Shown here in pieces: positions 7,912-15,972 of a stretch of 64,000 bases of DNA. The notes beneath the pieces were generated by a model that did not search any database, was not told the origin of the DNA, and saw only the letters and a program-made list of their open reading frames with translations. The position numbers and the translations under genes were made by a program. How positions within the stretch are numbered: the first letter of the stretch is position 1; each line of letters starts with the position of its first letter. Source of the stretch: DASWJS01 sp036397035 (lineage in GTDB: Bacteria > Actinomycetota > AC-67); the NCBI GenBank assembly GCA_036397035.1, contig DASWJS010000020.1, positions 1 to 64,000 on the forward strand, read 5' to 3'.

Positions 7912-8688
7912 GTGCGGGAGCCCAACGAGCGCGACCTCCGCGAGATCGCCGCGCGCGCGACGGAACTCGGGCTGTTCCTGGACTTCGACGGCACGCTCGC
8001 CCCGATCGTGGACGATCCGGCGAGCGCGGCGCCGCTCGCAGGCGTGCCCGAGGCGCTTCGGGCGATCGGCCCGTCGCTGGCGCTCGCGATGGTGGTCTCC
8101 GGCCGGCCCGTCGCGTTTCTGCGGCGCGCGTTCGGCGAGCTGCCGGGCGTCGAGCTGGCGGGCCTGTACGGGCTGGAGCGCGTACGCGACGGGGTCGAGG
8201 AATCGCGCGCCGGGCCCGAGACGCGCGAAGCGGTGGCCGAGGCCCGCGCGTCGCTCGAACGCCTGCTGCCCGCCCTCCACGTCGAGGACAAGGGGGCGGC
8301 GGTCACGGTTCACTCGCGGCGCGCGCCCGATCCGGTAGGGATGCTCGCGGACGCGGAAGCGGTCGTGCGCGAGGTGGCGGCCGAGCACGGGCTCCTCGTG
8401 CGGCCCGGCCGCCTGGCGCTGGAGCTGGTCCCGGACCTTGCGATCGACAAGGGCGCCGTGGTCGCCGAGGCGATCGAGCAGGGGACACGCGCGGCCGTCG
8501 TCGCCGGCGACGATCGCGGCGACGTGCCCGCGTTCCGCGCGGCCGAAGCGGCGGGCTGGAGCCTTCGCATCGCCGTGGTGAGCGACGAGGCGCCGCCCGA
8601 GCTGCTGGCGGAGGCCGACCGCACGGTCCAGGGGCCGGAGGGCCTGCTCGGCTTCCTCAGGCGCCTCGCATCTTCTGTGCGTCCCTGA
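7912..8688 (+). CDS. otsB: Trehalose-6-phosphate phosphatase
   Basis: OtsB dephosphorylates trehalose 6-phosphate to trehalose. The 258-residue HAD-superfamily protein has motif I FLDFDGTLAPIVDDP (two catalytic Asp), motif II MVVSGRPVAFL, a downstream Lys in AIDKGAVV, and motif IV AGDDRGDVPAF. It starts at a GTG 13 bases after the LytR_C gene. Its last 32 bases overlap the 3' end of otsA on the other strand, so the two trehalose genes converge tail to tail. A product from another HAD sugar phosphatase family is possible, but the neighbour argues for OtsB. Confidence 0.9.
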   Translation: MREPNERDLREIAARATELGLFLDFDGTLAPIVDDPASAAPLAGVPEALRAIGPSLALAMVVSGRPVAFLRRAFGELPGVELAGLYGLERVRDGVEESRAGPETREAVAEARASLERLLPALHVEDKGAAVTVHSRRAPDPVGMLADAEAVVREVAAEHGLLVRPGRLALELVPDLAIDKGAVVAEAIEQGTRAAVVAGDDRGDVPAFRAAEAAGWSLRIAVVSDEAPPELLAEADRTVQGPEGLLGFLRRLASSVRP

Positions 8689-10102
8689 TCTGCGCTTCGA
8701 TCCAGCGAGCGGGGTGGGTGCCCGCGGCGAGCGGGCGCAGTTGCTCGGCGCGCGCTCGCCGCTCGCCGGCCGCCATGTCGATTGCTTGCTCCAGCGCGTC
8801 CACCGTGCCGGTCACGTCGAACGGGTTGACGAGCAGCGCCGCGGACCCAAGCTCGTCGGCCGCCCCGGCGTTGCGGGACAGCACGAGCACGCCGTCTCGC
8901 TCGTTCACCAGGGGACCTTCGCGGGCGACGAGGTTCATCCCGTCGTAGACCGGGTTCACGATCAGCACGTCGTAGCGGCGATAGGCGGCGAGCGTCTTGA
9001 CGAAGTCGTTGTCGACGTCCATGACGATGGGGGTCCAGGTCTCCGACCCGAAGCGTTCGTTGACGGCGCCGGCCTGCTGCTTGCAGCGCTCCATGTACTC
9101 CTCGTATTCGGGAACGCCAGCTCGGGACGGCGACAGCCGCGCGACGTGCACGACGCGATCGCGCAGGTCGGGCCGCCGTTCGAGCAGCCGCCCGAACGCG
9201 CTCAGCCCGCGCAGGATGTTCTTGGTCAGCTCGGTCCGGTCGGCGCGCAGCACCAGCAGCCGGTCGCCCACGACACGGTCGAGCGCCGCCAGAGCCGCGT
9301 CCACTTCCGCGGACTCGCTCGCCCGCGCGAGCGTGTCGACGTCCACGCCGATCGGGTAGGCGCGGACCGCGGTACGGCGGCCCTCGAAGTGAACGACCCG
9401 TCGGTGCACGCGCGCGCCCAGAACGGCCGCGCAGCACTCCAGGAAGTTCCGCGCCCAGCGCGGGCTGTGGAAGCCGACGACGTCGGCAACGAGCGACTCG
9501 CGCAGCAGCTCGGTTCCCCATCGATCGGGCAAGAGCCGGAACTGGTCGGGCTGGCAGAACGGGATGTGCCAGAAGAACGCGATGGGGGCGTTCGCGCCGT
9601 GTCGCCGCAGCGCGCCCGGCACGAGCGAGAGGTGGTAGTCCTGCGGCAGCGCGATGCCGTCAGCGGGCAGCGCCTCGGCGACGCCCGCGGCGAAGGCGTC
9701 GTTGACCGCGCGAAACGACTGCCACCACGCCTCGTGCTCGTCTCCGAAATCCGGCGTGCCGGCGGCGTCCCAGAGGTAGTGGTGCAGGAACCACAGGATC
9801 CGGTTGGAGATCTGGTTGTAGAAGGAGTCGTAGTCGTCGAGGTCGGGGGCGAGCATCCGGACGTGGATCGATCCCCCGGCCGCCGGCAGCTCGTGCGGCG
9901 GCGCGCCGGGCCCGGCGCGCCGCCGGTCTTCTTCGCTGATCGCCGCGGAGATCCAGGTCGCGTCGTGCCCGCGGACGGCGCCGCCGACGGCCGTCACGAG
10001 CCCGCCGACGCCTCGCTTGGCCTCGACGGCTCCGTCGTCGTGACGCACGAACGTGACCGGGCCCCGGTTGGATGCGACGACGATGGGCCGGGCGGCGGTC
10101 AC
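8657..10102 (-). CDS. otsA: Alpha,alpha-trehalose-phosphate synthase (GT20)
   Basis: OtsA joins glucose from a nucleotide sugar to glucose 6-phosphate, giving trehalose 6-phosphate for OtsB. The 481-residue GT20 enzyme starts ARPIVVASNRGPVTF and contains the glycine-rich GVGGLVTAVGGA loop. It also has the acceptor-site motifs QDYHLSLVPG and FFWHIPFCQPDQFRLLP, and the donor-site region VLRADRTELTKNI with NPVYDGMNLVAREG. The GTG at 10102 overlaps the treT stop (GTGA), which indicates translational coupling. The frame remains open far upstream, but that part is treT read out of frame. The C-terminus overlaps otsB. Confidence 0.93.
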   Translation of the reverse strand: MTAARPIVVASNRGPVTFVRHDDGAVEAKRGVGGLVTAVGGAVRGHDATWISAAISEEDRRRAGPGAPPHELPAAGGSIHVRMLAPDLDDYDSFYNQISNRILWFLHHYLWDAAGTPDFGDEHEAWWQSFRAVNDAFAAGVAEALPADGIALPQDYHLSLVPGALRRHGANAPIAFFWHIPFCQPDQFRLLPDRWGTELLRESLVADVVGFHSPRWARNFLECCAAVLGARVHRRVVHFEGRRTAVRAYPIGVDVDTLARASESAEVDAALAALDRVVGDRLLVLRADRTELTKNILRGLSAFGRLLERRPDLRDRVVHVARLSPSRAGVPEYEEYMERCKQQAGAVNERFGSETWTPIVMDVDNDFVKTLAAYRRYDVLIVNPVYDGMNLVAREGPLVNERDGVLVLSRNAGAADELGSAALLVNPFDVTGTVDALEQAIDMAAGERRARAEQLRPLAAGTHPARWIEAQIRDAQKMRGA

Positions 10103-11340
10103 GACAGCAGCGCGGCGAACAGCGTGAGGTAGTCTCGCAGGCTCCTGGTGGTCAGGAACCGATCGCGCACGAGCGCGCGGCCGGCTTCCCCGAGCGCTCG
10201 CCCCCGGGCCGGGTCCCCGAGCAGCTCGATCACCCTCGCGGCGCACTGCTCGACCGAGTCGACCAGGTACCCGGTCTCGGAGTCGCGGATCTGAAGCCTG
10301 ATCCCGCCGACGTTCCCTCCGATGACGGGCTTGCGCTTCCACAGCGCCTCGGTGACGGTCAGGCCGAACCCTTCGCGCAGCGACTTCTGCAGCACGACGT
10401 CGGCCGCGCGCTGGAATGCGTTCACGGCCAGCGCTCCGACCTCCTGGAGGTTGGACAGCAGGAAGATGTCGGCGTCGCCGGCGCGGTGTTCCTCCGTGCG
10501 CGTGAAGTAGTCCCACCCCTCCGGGTCGTCATGGGCCATCGAAGCGATCATCACGAGCTGCAGGCCTGGAGCCTCGTCCCGCGCGATCCGAAAGGCGTCG
10601 ATCACGCCGGTCGGATCCTTCCACGGGTCGAACCGCGAGACCTGCAGGACCATCGGACGTTCCGGGTCGATCCCGTAGGGGTGGATGACCCCGTGAACGA
10701 GCTCGTCGTCGATGGCGATGTTCTTGATGGACAGGGGGTCGATCGAGGGCGGGATGAGCGCGAGGTGCGGGCTTTCGAGCGCCGGGGGCACGAACGCCTC
10801 CAGCGTGAAGACGTGGGCGTCGTAGGGGCCGACGAAGTCGCTGAGGAAGCGCCAGACGTCCGGCGACGGCTGGGTCAGGTCGATGTGGCACCGCCAGATC
10901 CACTTCGTTCCGGGGGAGCGCTCCGCGAGCGTCTCGCGGATGGCGGCCGGCTGCGGGTCGTGGACGATCACGACGTCGTACTCCTCCGGCATCGCCTCCG
11001 CGTTCTGCTCGTTCACGTACCGGTAGAGCGCCTTCTCTTCTCCAGTGAGCGCGATCTCCGCGCCCTGCAGGCCGTTGTGCATGGCCTTGGTCACGCCGAA
11101 GAACTGCTCGTGGCCCTCCAGCAGGCGCCAGTCGACGTGCAGGCCGAGGTCGGCCATCAACGGGACCTGGGTGTAGAGCAGCTCCGCGACACCGCCGCCG
11201 AACGCCGTGCTGCTGACGTGCAGGACCCGCGTGCCTTTCAGCGGCGCGGCAAGGGTGCGGAGTCGCGCGATCTCCTCGGCGCCGACGATCGCCGAGAGGT
11301 CGCCGAGGGCGCGAGGCTGAGTCGGAACGTGCCGCAGCAC
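10099..11340 (-). CDS. treT: Trehalose synthase, TreT-type glycosyltransferase (GT4)
   Basis: TreT makes trehalose from a nucleotide-diphosphate glucose and free glucose. The 413-residue GT-B protein has LHVSSTAFGGGVAELLY, the inter-domain HDPQPAAI, RCHIDLTQPSPDVW, the C-terminal donor domain start VLQVSRFDPWKDPTGV and the GT4 EX7E segment SLREGFGLTVTEALW. The GTG at 11340 is chosen because GAGGAG lies 7 bases upstream and the length matches known TreT proteins. The upstream extension of the frame overlaps the divergent promoter region. Coupled to otsA by a 4-base overlap, it gives the cell two trehalose routes in one operon. Confidence 0.9.
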   Translation of the reverse strand: MLRHVPTQPRALGDLSAIVGAEEIARLRTLAAPLKGTRVLHVSSTAFGGGVAELLYTQVPLMADLGLHVDWRLLEGHEQFFGVTKAMHNGLQGAEIALTGEEKALYRYVNEQNAEAMPEEYDVVIVHDPQPAAIRETLAERSPGTKWIWRCHIDLTQPSPDVWRFLSDFVGPYDAHVFTLEAFVPPALESPHLALIPPSIDPLSIKNIAIDDELVHGVIHPYGIDPERPMVLQVSRFDPWKDPTGVIDAFRIARDEAPGLQLVMIASMAHDDPEGWDYFTRTEEHRAGDADIFLLSNLQEVGALAVNAFQRAADVVLQKSLREGFGLTVTEALWKRKPVIGGNVGGIRLQIRDSETGYLVDSVEQCAARVIELLGDPARGRALGEAGRALVRDRFLTTRSLRDYLTLFAALLS

Positions 11341-11404
11341 GGGTGCGGTCTCCTCAGTCGTGCTCGTCCGCGATGGCCATTCCTCCCATGCTATCGGCAC
11401 CTCG

Positions 11405-11410
11405 TATGAT
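11405..11410 (+). promoter_or_regulatory. Putative -10 box for leaderless AI-2E transporter gene
   Basis: TATGAT ends 6 nt before the GTG at 11417 in the 76-base gap between divergent treT and this gene. There is no Shine-Dalgarno sequence between box and start, consistent with a leaderless transcript. Confidence 0.5.
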
Positions 11411-11416
11411 TGCCCC

Positions 11417-12541
11417 GTGGGGAGTGAACCCGCGGGGCCGGTCGCCCCGACGAAGACGCTCGGGGATCGCATCCGCTGGCTGGGCGTCCTGTCGTGGTCC
11501 CTGCTGGGCATCCTCGCGCTGGCCTACGTGGTCTGGCGGTACATGCTCGCGCCGATCGCGATCGTGGTCGCCCCGCTGGCGATCGCCACCGTGATCGTGT
11601 TCCTGCTGAACCCGATCGTCTCGGCGCTCGAGCGCAGGGGCATGCGCCGCGGCTTCGGCGTGCTGATCGTCTACGTGCTGTTCCTGGCGAGCGTCGGGAC
11701 CGCGCTCGCGTTCCTGATCCCCCTCATCGGCCGCCAGTTGACCGCGTTCATCGACGCGCTGCCCGGGTACGTCAACACCGTCGTCGACCGGGTGAACGAG
11801 TTCGCCGAAGCGCGCGGGTTCGACGCGCGGCTCGACATCCGTCCGGAGGACGTCTTCGAGGCGATCCAGCAGAACCGCGAGACGATCGTGTCGCTGCTGG
11901 GCGGCGTGCAGAGCTTCGCCGGCCAGATCCTGCACGTGCTCATTACGTTCGTGGTCGGGATCTTCCTGTCGATCTACCTGCTGCTCGACCTGCCGAAGAT
12001 CGGCGCGTGGTTCCGCCGGGTGCTGCCGGCGCGCAACCTCGCGGAGCTGTCGCAGCTCGGCGCCAAGGTGAACACCGCCGTGGGCGGGTTCTTCCGCGGG
12101 CAGTTGCTGGTGGCGACGTTCGTCGGCGTGACGAGCGCGATCGGGTTGTCGCTGGTCAAGCTTCCGTTCGCCCTGCTGATCGGGCTGCTCGCCGGGGTGC
12201 TGAACCTGATCCCGCTGATCGGCCCCTTCCTCGCTGCGATTCCCGCGGTGCTGGTGGGGCTGCTGTCGGGCGTTCCCTCGCGCGCGCTCTGGGCGGCGGT
12301 CGTCCTGCTGATCGTGCAGCAGGTCGACAACCACGTCGTGAGCCCGAACGTGATGGGCCGCACGGTCCGGCTCCATCCGGTGACGGTCATGCTCGCGATG
12401 CTCGTGGGCGCCACGCTCGCCGGGATCCTGGGCATGCTCGTGGTGATCCCGTCGGTGGCGGCGATCAAGATCGTCGCCGCGCACCTGTGGCACAAGCGCT
12501 TCGACCTGGGCCTGACCGAGCGGCCGGCCGAGGCCGGTTAG
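11417..12541 (+). CDS. AI-2E family transporter (PerM-like)
   Basis: This 374-residue integral membrane protein has about eight hydrophobic segments. It carries the AI-2E/PerM family pattern: paired N-terminal helices, a soluble middle region (about 110-165), then the conserved GLLAGVLNLIPLIGPFLAAIPA and VQQVDNHVVSPNVMGRTV. Family members export small molecules (the AI-2 autoinducer is the original claim) or act as Na+/H+ antiporters; the substrate here is unknown. GTG 11417 is preferred over upstream in-frame codons because it directly follows the -10 box. Its stop overlaps the stop of the HAD gene on the other strand. Confidence 0.88.
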   Translation: MGSEPAGPVAPTKTLGDRIRWLGVLSWSLLGILALAYVVWRYMLAPIAIVVAPLAIATVIVFLLNPIVSALERRGMRRGFGVLIVYVLFLASVGTALAFLIPLIGRQLTAFIDALPGYVNTVVDRVNEFAEARGFDARLDIRPEDVFEAIQQNRETIVSLLGGVQSFAGQILHVLITFVVGIFLSIYLLLDLPKIGAWFRRVLPARNLAELSQLGAKVNTAVGGFFRGQLLVATFVGVTSAIGLSLVKLPFALLIGLLAGVLNLIPLIGPFLAAIPAVLVGLLSGVPSRALWAAVVLLIVQQVDNHVVSPNVMGRTVRLHPVTVMLAMLVGATLAGILGMLVVIPSVAAIKIVAAHLWHKRFDLGLTERPAEAG

Positions 12542-13401
12542 CCCTCGGCCCCGCGCGCCACCGCCCGCACGGTATCCGCCCAGCCCAGGTTCTGCGGGCG
12601 ATCGGTGACGAGGGCGTTGGGCAACGCGCGGACGCGCGAGGCAAGGTCGGCGTCCTCCTCGTAGGCGTGGCGGACGAGCACGAAGGTGCCGACTTCCTCC
12701 GCGAGCGCGAGGTCGGCGATGGCGTCGCCGATCGCGATGGCCTCTTCGCGCGCGATCCCGCGGCGCTCGCGGTCGATCCGGACTGCGCTCCCCTTGGACA
12801 CGCCCGCCGGCTGGAGGTGGTAGGCGCGCGCCGCGCCGGCCTCGATGCCCAGGTACGAGCCGCGTAGCGACCCGTTGTCGTGCAGCTCCGTCCACGCGAA
12901 GCCTTCCGCGGCCAGCACCGTGTTGACCTCCTCCACGTCGACCCGTCCGCGAAAGAGCTGCGTGCACTCGCGCCAGGACGACCAGGGCGTGTGCATCTCG
13001 AGCCGGCCGGCGAACCTGGTCAGCAGCAGCTCGACGGCGCCCAGGCGCTCCATCACCTCGGCCGGCTTGCCGGGCTCGGGCGTCGCGCCGAAGTTCTCGA
13101 CGACCTCGCGTCCGAAGTCGTAGCTGAGCAGCGCGCCCATCTCGGCGATGACCATCGGCAGGCTCAGGAGCCGCGCGTCGGTCTGCAGGCCCCGCAGCGC
13201 GCGGCCGGAAACGGGCACGACGTCGATCTGCTTGTCCAGCGCGTCGAGCAGCGCCTCGACCGGCTGCGTGGTCGGGTTGCCGTCGGGATCGTGCAGGAAG
13301 GAGGCGCCCGGTCCGAGCATCGTGCCGTCCATGTCGGTGTAGACGACCCGGATCCCGCGGAGGCGCTCCTGCGACGTCGAGACGAGACGATTTGGAATCA
13401 C
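12538..13401 (-). CDS. HAD-superfamily (Cof/type IIB) hydrolase
   Basis: This 287-residue phosphatase-like protein has motif I VVYTDMDGTMLGPG (nucleophile and acid/base Asp), motif II VVPVSGRAL, the motif III Lys in VSKGSAVR, and motif IV AIGDAIADLALAEEVG. A large cap domain sits between motifs II and III (about 85-195), as in the Cof/mannosyl-3-phosphoglycerate phosphatase group. The substrate cannot be read from sequence. Sugar phosphates are common for this group, and the trehalose genes lie nearby but transcribed separately. The gene converges on the AI-2E gene with a 4-base stop overlap and is divergent from thrC. Confidence 0.82.
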   Translation of the reverse strand: MIPNRLVSTSQERLRGIRVVYTDMDGTMLGPGASFLHDPDGNPTTQPVEALLDALDKQIDVVPVSGRALRGLQTDARLLSLPMVIAEMGALLSYDFGREVVENFGATPEPGKPAEVMERLGAVELLLTRFAGRLEMHTPWSSWRECTQLFRGRVDVEEVNTVLAAEGFAWTELHDNGSLRGSYLGIEAGAARAYHLQPAGVSKGSAVRIDRERRGIAREEAIAIGDAIADLALAEEVGTFVLVRHAYEEDADLASRVRALPNALVTDRPQNLGWADTVRAVARGAEG

Positions 13402-13435
13402 GGACGCTCATCGTATCCCGTATCCTGTGGGGCTC

Positions 13436-14656
13436 ATGGGCGCGATCCTCGGTCTCCGGTGTCGTGAGTGCGGGCGGGAATACCCGGCCGAGCCGCTCCA
13501 CGTCTGCGAGTTCTGTTTTGCCCCGCTGGAGGTCGTCTACGACTACGACGAGATCGCGCGCACGACCTCGCGCGAGCGGATCGCGGCGGGCCCGCGCTCG
13601 ATCTGGCGCTACGAGGACCTGCTGCCGGGCGGCGACAAGCGGGTGGACCTGGGCGCCGGTTTCACGCCGCTGGTGCAGGCGCCTCGGCTCGGCGCGGCGC
13701 TCGGTCTGAGCGACCTGTGGGTGAAGAACGACACGCCCAACCCGACGCACTCGTTCAAGGACCGCGTCGTCTCGGTCGCGCTCACGATGGCACGATCCTT
13801 CGGGCTGGAAACGGCGGCGTGCGCGTCGACCGGGAACCTCGCGAACGCCGTCGCCGCGCACGCCGCCTCCGCCGGCATGGACGCCTACATCTTCATCCCC
13901 GCCGACCTCGAGCCGGCGAAGATCATCGCGACGGCCGTCTACGGTCCGAAGCTCGTGGCGATCGAGGGCACCTACGACGACGTGAACAGGTTGTGCTCGG
14001 AGATCGCCGGCGAGTTCGAGTGGGCCTTCGTGAACGTGAACGTGCGTCCGTACTACGCGGAAGGGTCCAAGAGCCTCGCCTTCGAGGTCGCCGAGCAGCT
14101 CGGCTGGCGCGCGCCCGACCACGTGATCGTGCCGATGGCGAGCGGGTCGCTGCTGACCAAGATCAAGCGCGGCCTCGACGAGCTGGTGACCGTCGGCCTG
14201 CTCGACGGGCACGAGACCAAGATCAGCGGGGCGCAGGCGCTCGGGTGCTCGCCGATCGTGACGGCCTTCGAATCGGGCGCGGACGCGATCCGGCCGGTGA
14301 AGCCGGACACGATCGCGAAGTCGCTCGCGATCGGCAACCCGGCCGACGGGTACTACGCGCTGAAGGTCGCGCGCGAGACCGGCGGATCGATGGCCTCGGT
14401 CACCGACGAGGAGATCAGGGACGGGATCCTGCTGCTGGCTCGCACGGAGGGAATCTTTACCGAGACCGCCGGAGGCGTCACGATCGCGGTGTTGCGCAAG
14501 CTGGTCGAGTCGGGTGCGGTCGCGCCCGACGAGCGCACGGTCGCGCTGATCACCGGCGACGGCTTCAAGACCATCGATGCGATCGAAGGCAGGGTCGGGC
14601 CGGCGCTGACGATCCCGCCCTCGCTCGACGCGTTCCTGGCGGAGGTGAGGAAGTGA
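13436..14656 (+). CDS. thrC: Threonine synthase-like PLP enzyme with N-terminal zinc ribbon
   Basis: Threonine synthase converts O-phosphohomoserine to threonine. The protein (406 aa from this start) has an N-terminal zinc-ribbon-like pair LRCRECGREY...HVCEFCFAP (residues 8-29) and the PLP lysine in NPTHSFKDRVV. It also has the phosphate-binding/cofactor loop ASTGNLANAVAAHAA and a C-terminal TGDGFK. This is the fold type II class. ATG 13436 lies 9 nt after TATCCT; a GTG at 13427 is the alternative. The stop overlaps the GTG of a MoaD/ThiS-like sulfur carrier, so a role in sulfur amino acid chemistry should be kept open. Confidence 0.85.
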   Translation: MGAILGLRCRECGREYPAEPLHVCEFCFAPLEVVYDYDEIARTTSRERIAAGPRSIWRYEDLLPGGDKRVDLGAGFTPLVQAPRLGAALGLSDLWVKNDTPNPTHSFKDRVVSVALTMARSFGLETAACASTGNLANAVAAHAASAGMDAYIFIPADLEPAKIIATAVYGPKLVAIEGTYDDVNRLCSEIAGEFEWAFVNVNVRPYYAEGSKSLAFEVAEQLGWRAPDHVIVPMASGSLLTKIKRGLDELVTVGLLDGHETKISGAQALGCSPIVTAFESGADAIRPVKPDTIAKSLAIGNPADGYYALKVARETGGSMASVTDEEIRDGILLLARTEGIFTETAGGVTIAVLRKLVESGAVAPDERTVALITGDGFKTIDAIEGRVGPALTIPPSLDAFLAEVRK

Positions 14657-14928
14657 GCGTCACGGTTCGCATCCCCACGCCGCTGCGCAGCGCGACGGGC
14701 GGCGCGTCGGAGGTCGTCGCGAACGCGGAGTCGGTGCGCGCCTTGATCGAGGACCTCGAGCGACAGCACCCCGGGATCAAGGCGCGGTTGTGCGACGAGG
14801 GCGGCGAGGTGCGTCGCTTCGTGAACGTCTTCGTCGGCGACGAGGACATCCGCTTCCTCAAGGGCCTGGACACGCCGATCCCAGCCGGGACGACCGTGTC
14901 CATCCTGCCGGCCGTCGCGGGCGGGTAA
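14653..14928 (+). CDS. MoaD/ThiS-family ubiquitin-like sulfur carrier
   Basis: This 91-residue beta-grasp protein runs VTVRIPTPLRSATGG...VNVFVGDEDIRFLKGLDTPIPAGTTVSILPAVAGG. It ends in the exposed Gly-Gly that MoaD, ThiS and CysO use to carry sulfur as a thiocarboxylate. Its GTG overlaps the threonine synthase stop (GTGA), so the pair is tightly coupled. In Actinobacteria, CysO works with the fold type II PLP enzyme CysM; that analogy suggests, but does not prove, that this carrier feeds sulfide to the preceding enzyme. No MoeB/ThiF activator gene is in the window. Confidence 0.85.
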   Translation: MSVTVRIPTPLRSATGGASEVVANAESVRALIEDLERQHPGIKARLCDEGGEVRRFVNVFVGDEDIRFLKGLDTPIPAGTTVSILPAVAGG

Positions 14929-15009
14929 GCCCAGGGGGCCGGCTCGCCCTGGCCCGGGGCCTTCCGGTGGGCTACCATCGTCCCAGGTAGGAGGCTATAG
15001 GCGAGTCTG

Positions 15010-15480
15010 ATGCTGCGATTTCCGCTCCGCACCGAATACGCGCTCCGGGCCCTGATGGAGCTTGCCGGACGAACCGGCGACGGTCACGTCCCGGCCCGTG
15101 AGATCGCCGAGCGGCAGAACATCCCGCTTCGCTTCCTCGAGCAGCAACTGGCGACGCTGCACAAGGCCGGCATCGTCGATTCGCAGCGAGGCGCGAACGG
15201 CGGTTGCACGCTCGCGCGCGACGCGGCGTCGATCCGCATCGCGGACGTGATCGAAGCACTCGAAGGGACGCTCGCGCCGATGTACTGCCTTGAGCCGCAC
15301 GAAGGCGGCGAGCAGTGCTCGGAATCGCACCAGTGCGGGTTGCAAGAGTTGTGGAGTCGCGTCGAGCTTGCCGTGCGCGACGTGTTCGACGGCACGACGA
15401 TCGACGACCTCGTGCGCAGGCATCGCGAGCTGCAGCCGTTGTTGTGGCCGACGATCGCGACGCGATCGTCGCGCGCGTAG
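15010..15480 (+). CDS. Rrf2-family transcriptional regulator
   Basis: This 156-residue regulator has an N-terminal winged helix typical of Rrf2 proteins (TEYALRALMELA, then IPLRFLEQQLATLHKAGIV and QRGANGGCTLAR). Three cysteines follow in YCLEPHEGGEQCSESHQCGL, the layout that binds an iron-sulfur cluster in IscR/RsrR/NsrR-type sensors. It probably senses redox, iron or nitric oxide status; its targets are unknown. The sequence AGGAGG upstream is about 17 bases from the ATG, so the start could be assisted weakly. No Fe-S assembly gene is adjacent. Confidence 0.9.
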   Translation: MLRFPLRTEYALRALMELAGRTGDGHVPAREIAERQNIPLRFLEQQLATLHKAGIVDSQRGANGGCTLARDAASIRIADVIEALEGTLAPMYCLEPHEGGEQCSESHQCGLQELWSRVELAVRDVFDGTTIDDLVRRHRELQPLLWPTIATRSSRA

Positions 15481-15527
15481 TCGAACCTGGACGCAAACAC
15501 CCCCGCTTCGGAAAGTTCCCGAAAACC

Positions 15528-15556
15528 TTGATACGGACCCTTTCGCCATCTACACT
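15528..15556 (+). promoter_or_regulatory. Strong sigma-70-type promoter for the histone-like gene
   Basis: TTGATA (15528-15533) and TACACT (15551-15556) are separated by 17 bases. They lie about 60 bases before the GTG of the lysine-rich protein. This is one of the best -35/-10 pairs in the window and fits an abundant product. Confidence 0.6.
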
Positions 15557-15617
15557 CGCGCTCAGTGTGTGGCGCTTCACTAAGGAGTGAAGCGAACCTG
15601 CCAAAGGAGGTGGGGCT

Positions 15618-15905
15618 GTGCCGCCTAAGAGGAGAGCGCGCAAGTCGACCGGGTCGACGAAGCGCACGGCCGCAAAGCGCCGTCCGAAGCGGACGACCGC
15701 TGCGAAGAAGACCGCGCGCAAGCCGGCCGCTCGCAAGAAGGCTGCGGCGAAGAAGACCGCGAAGCGCAAGCCGGCCAAGCGGAAGACCGCGAAGAAGGCT
15801 GCGGCGAAGAAGCCGGCCAAGCGCAAGACGGCGCGGAAGAAGAGCGCCGCCGCGCGCAAGCCGGCCAAGCGCAAGGCGACGAAGCGTCGGGCCAAGAAGA
15901 AGTAA
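15618..15905 (+). CDS. Lysine/alanine-rich histone H1-like DNA-binding protein
   Basis: The 95-residue product is almost entirely Lys, Ala, Arg, Pro and Thr. It is built from imperfect repeats such as KPAKRKTAKK, AAAKK and KPAKRK, and resembles the tails of eukaryotic H1 and bacterial HctB/HupB-C-terminus-like proteins. Such proteins bind DNA non-specifically and compact the chromosome. It has no globular HU domain. The start is a GTG with a strong AAAGGAGG sequence 7 bases upstream, a good promoter precedes it and a hairpin terminator follows, so it is a single-gene unit. Low complexity makes homology tracing unreliable. Confidence 0.82.
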   Translation: MPPKRRARKSTGSTKRTAAKRRPKRTTAAKKTARKPAARKKAAAKKTAKRKPAKRKTAKKAAAKKPAKRKTARKKSAAARKPAKRKATKRRAKKK

Positions 15906-15921
15906 GGCCTTTCACTTCACC

Positions 15922-15950
15922 GAAGAGGTCCGGGTCTCCCGGACCTCTTC
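15922..15950 (+). terminator. Hairpin terminator after the histone-like gene
   Basis: A perfect 13-bp stem (15922-15934 with 15938-15950) with a 3-base loop begins 16 bases after the stop codon. No T-run follows, so it may act as a U-less terminator. Confidence 0.6.
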
Positions 15951-15972
15951 CGCGTGCGTAGGCTTCCGCGCG

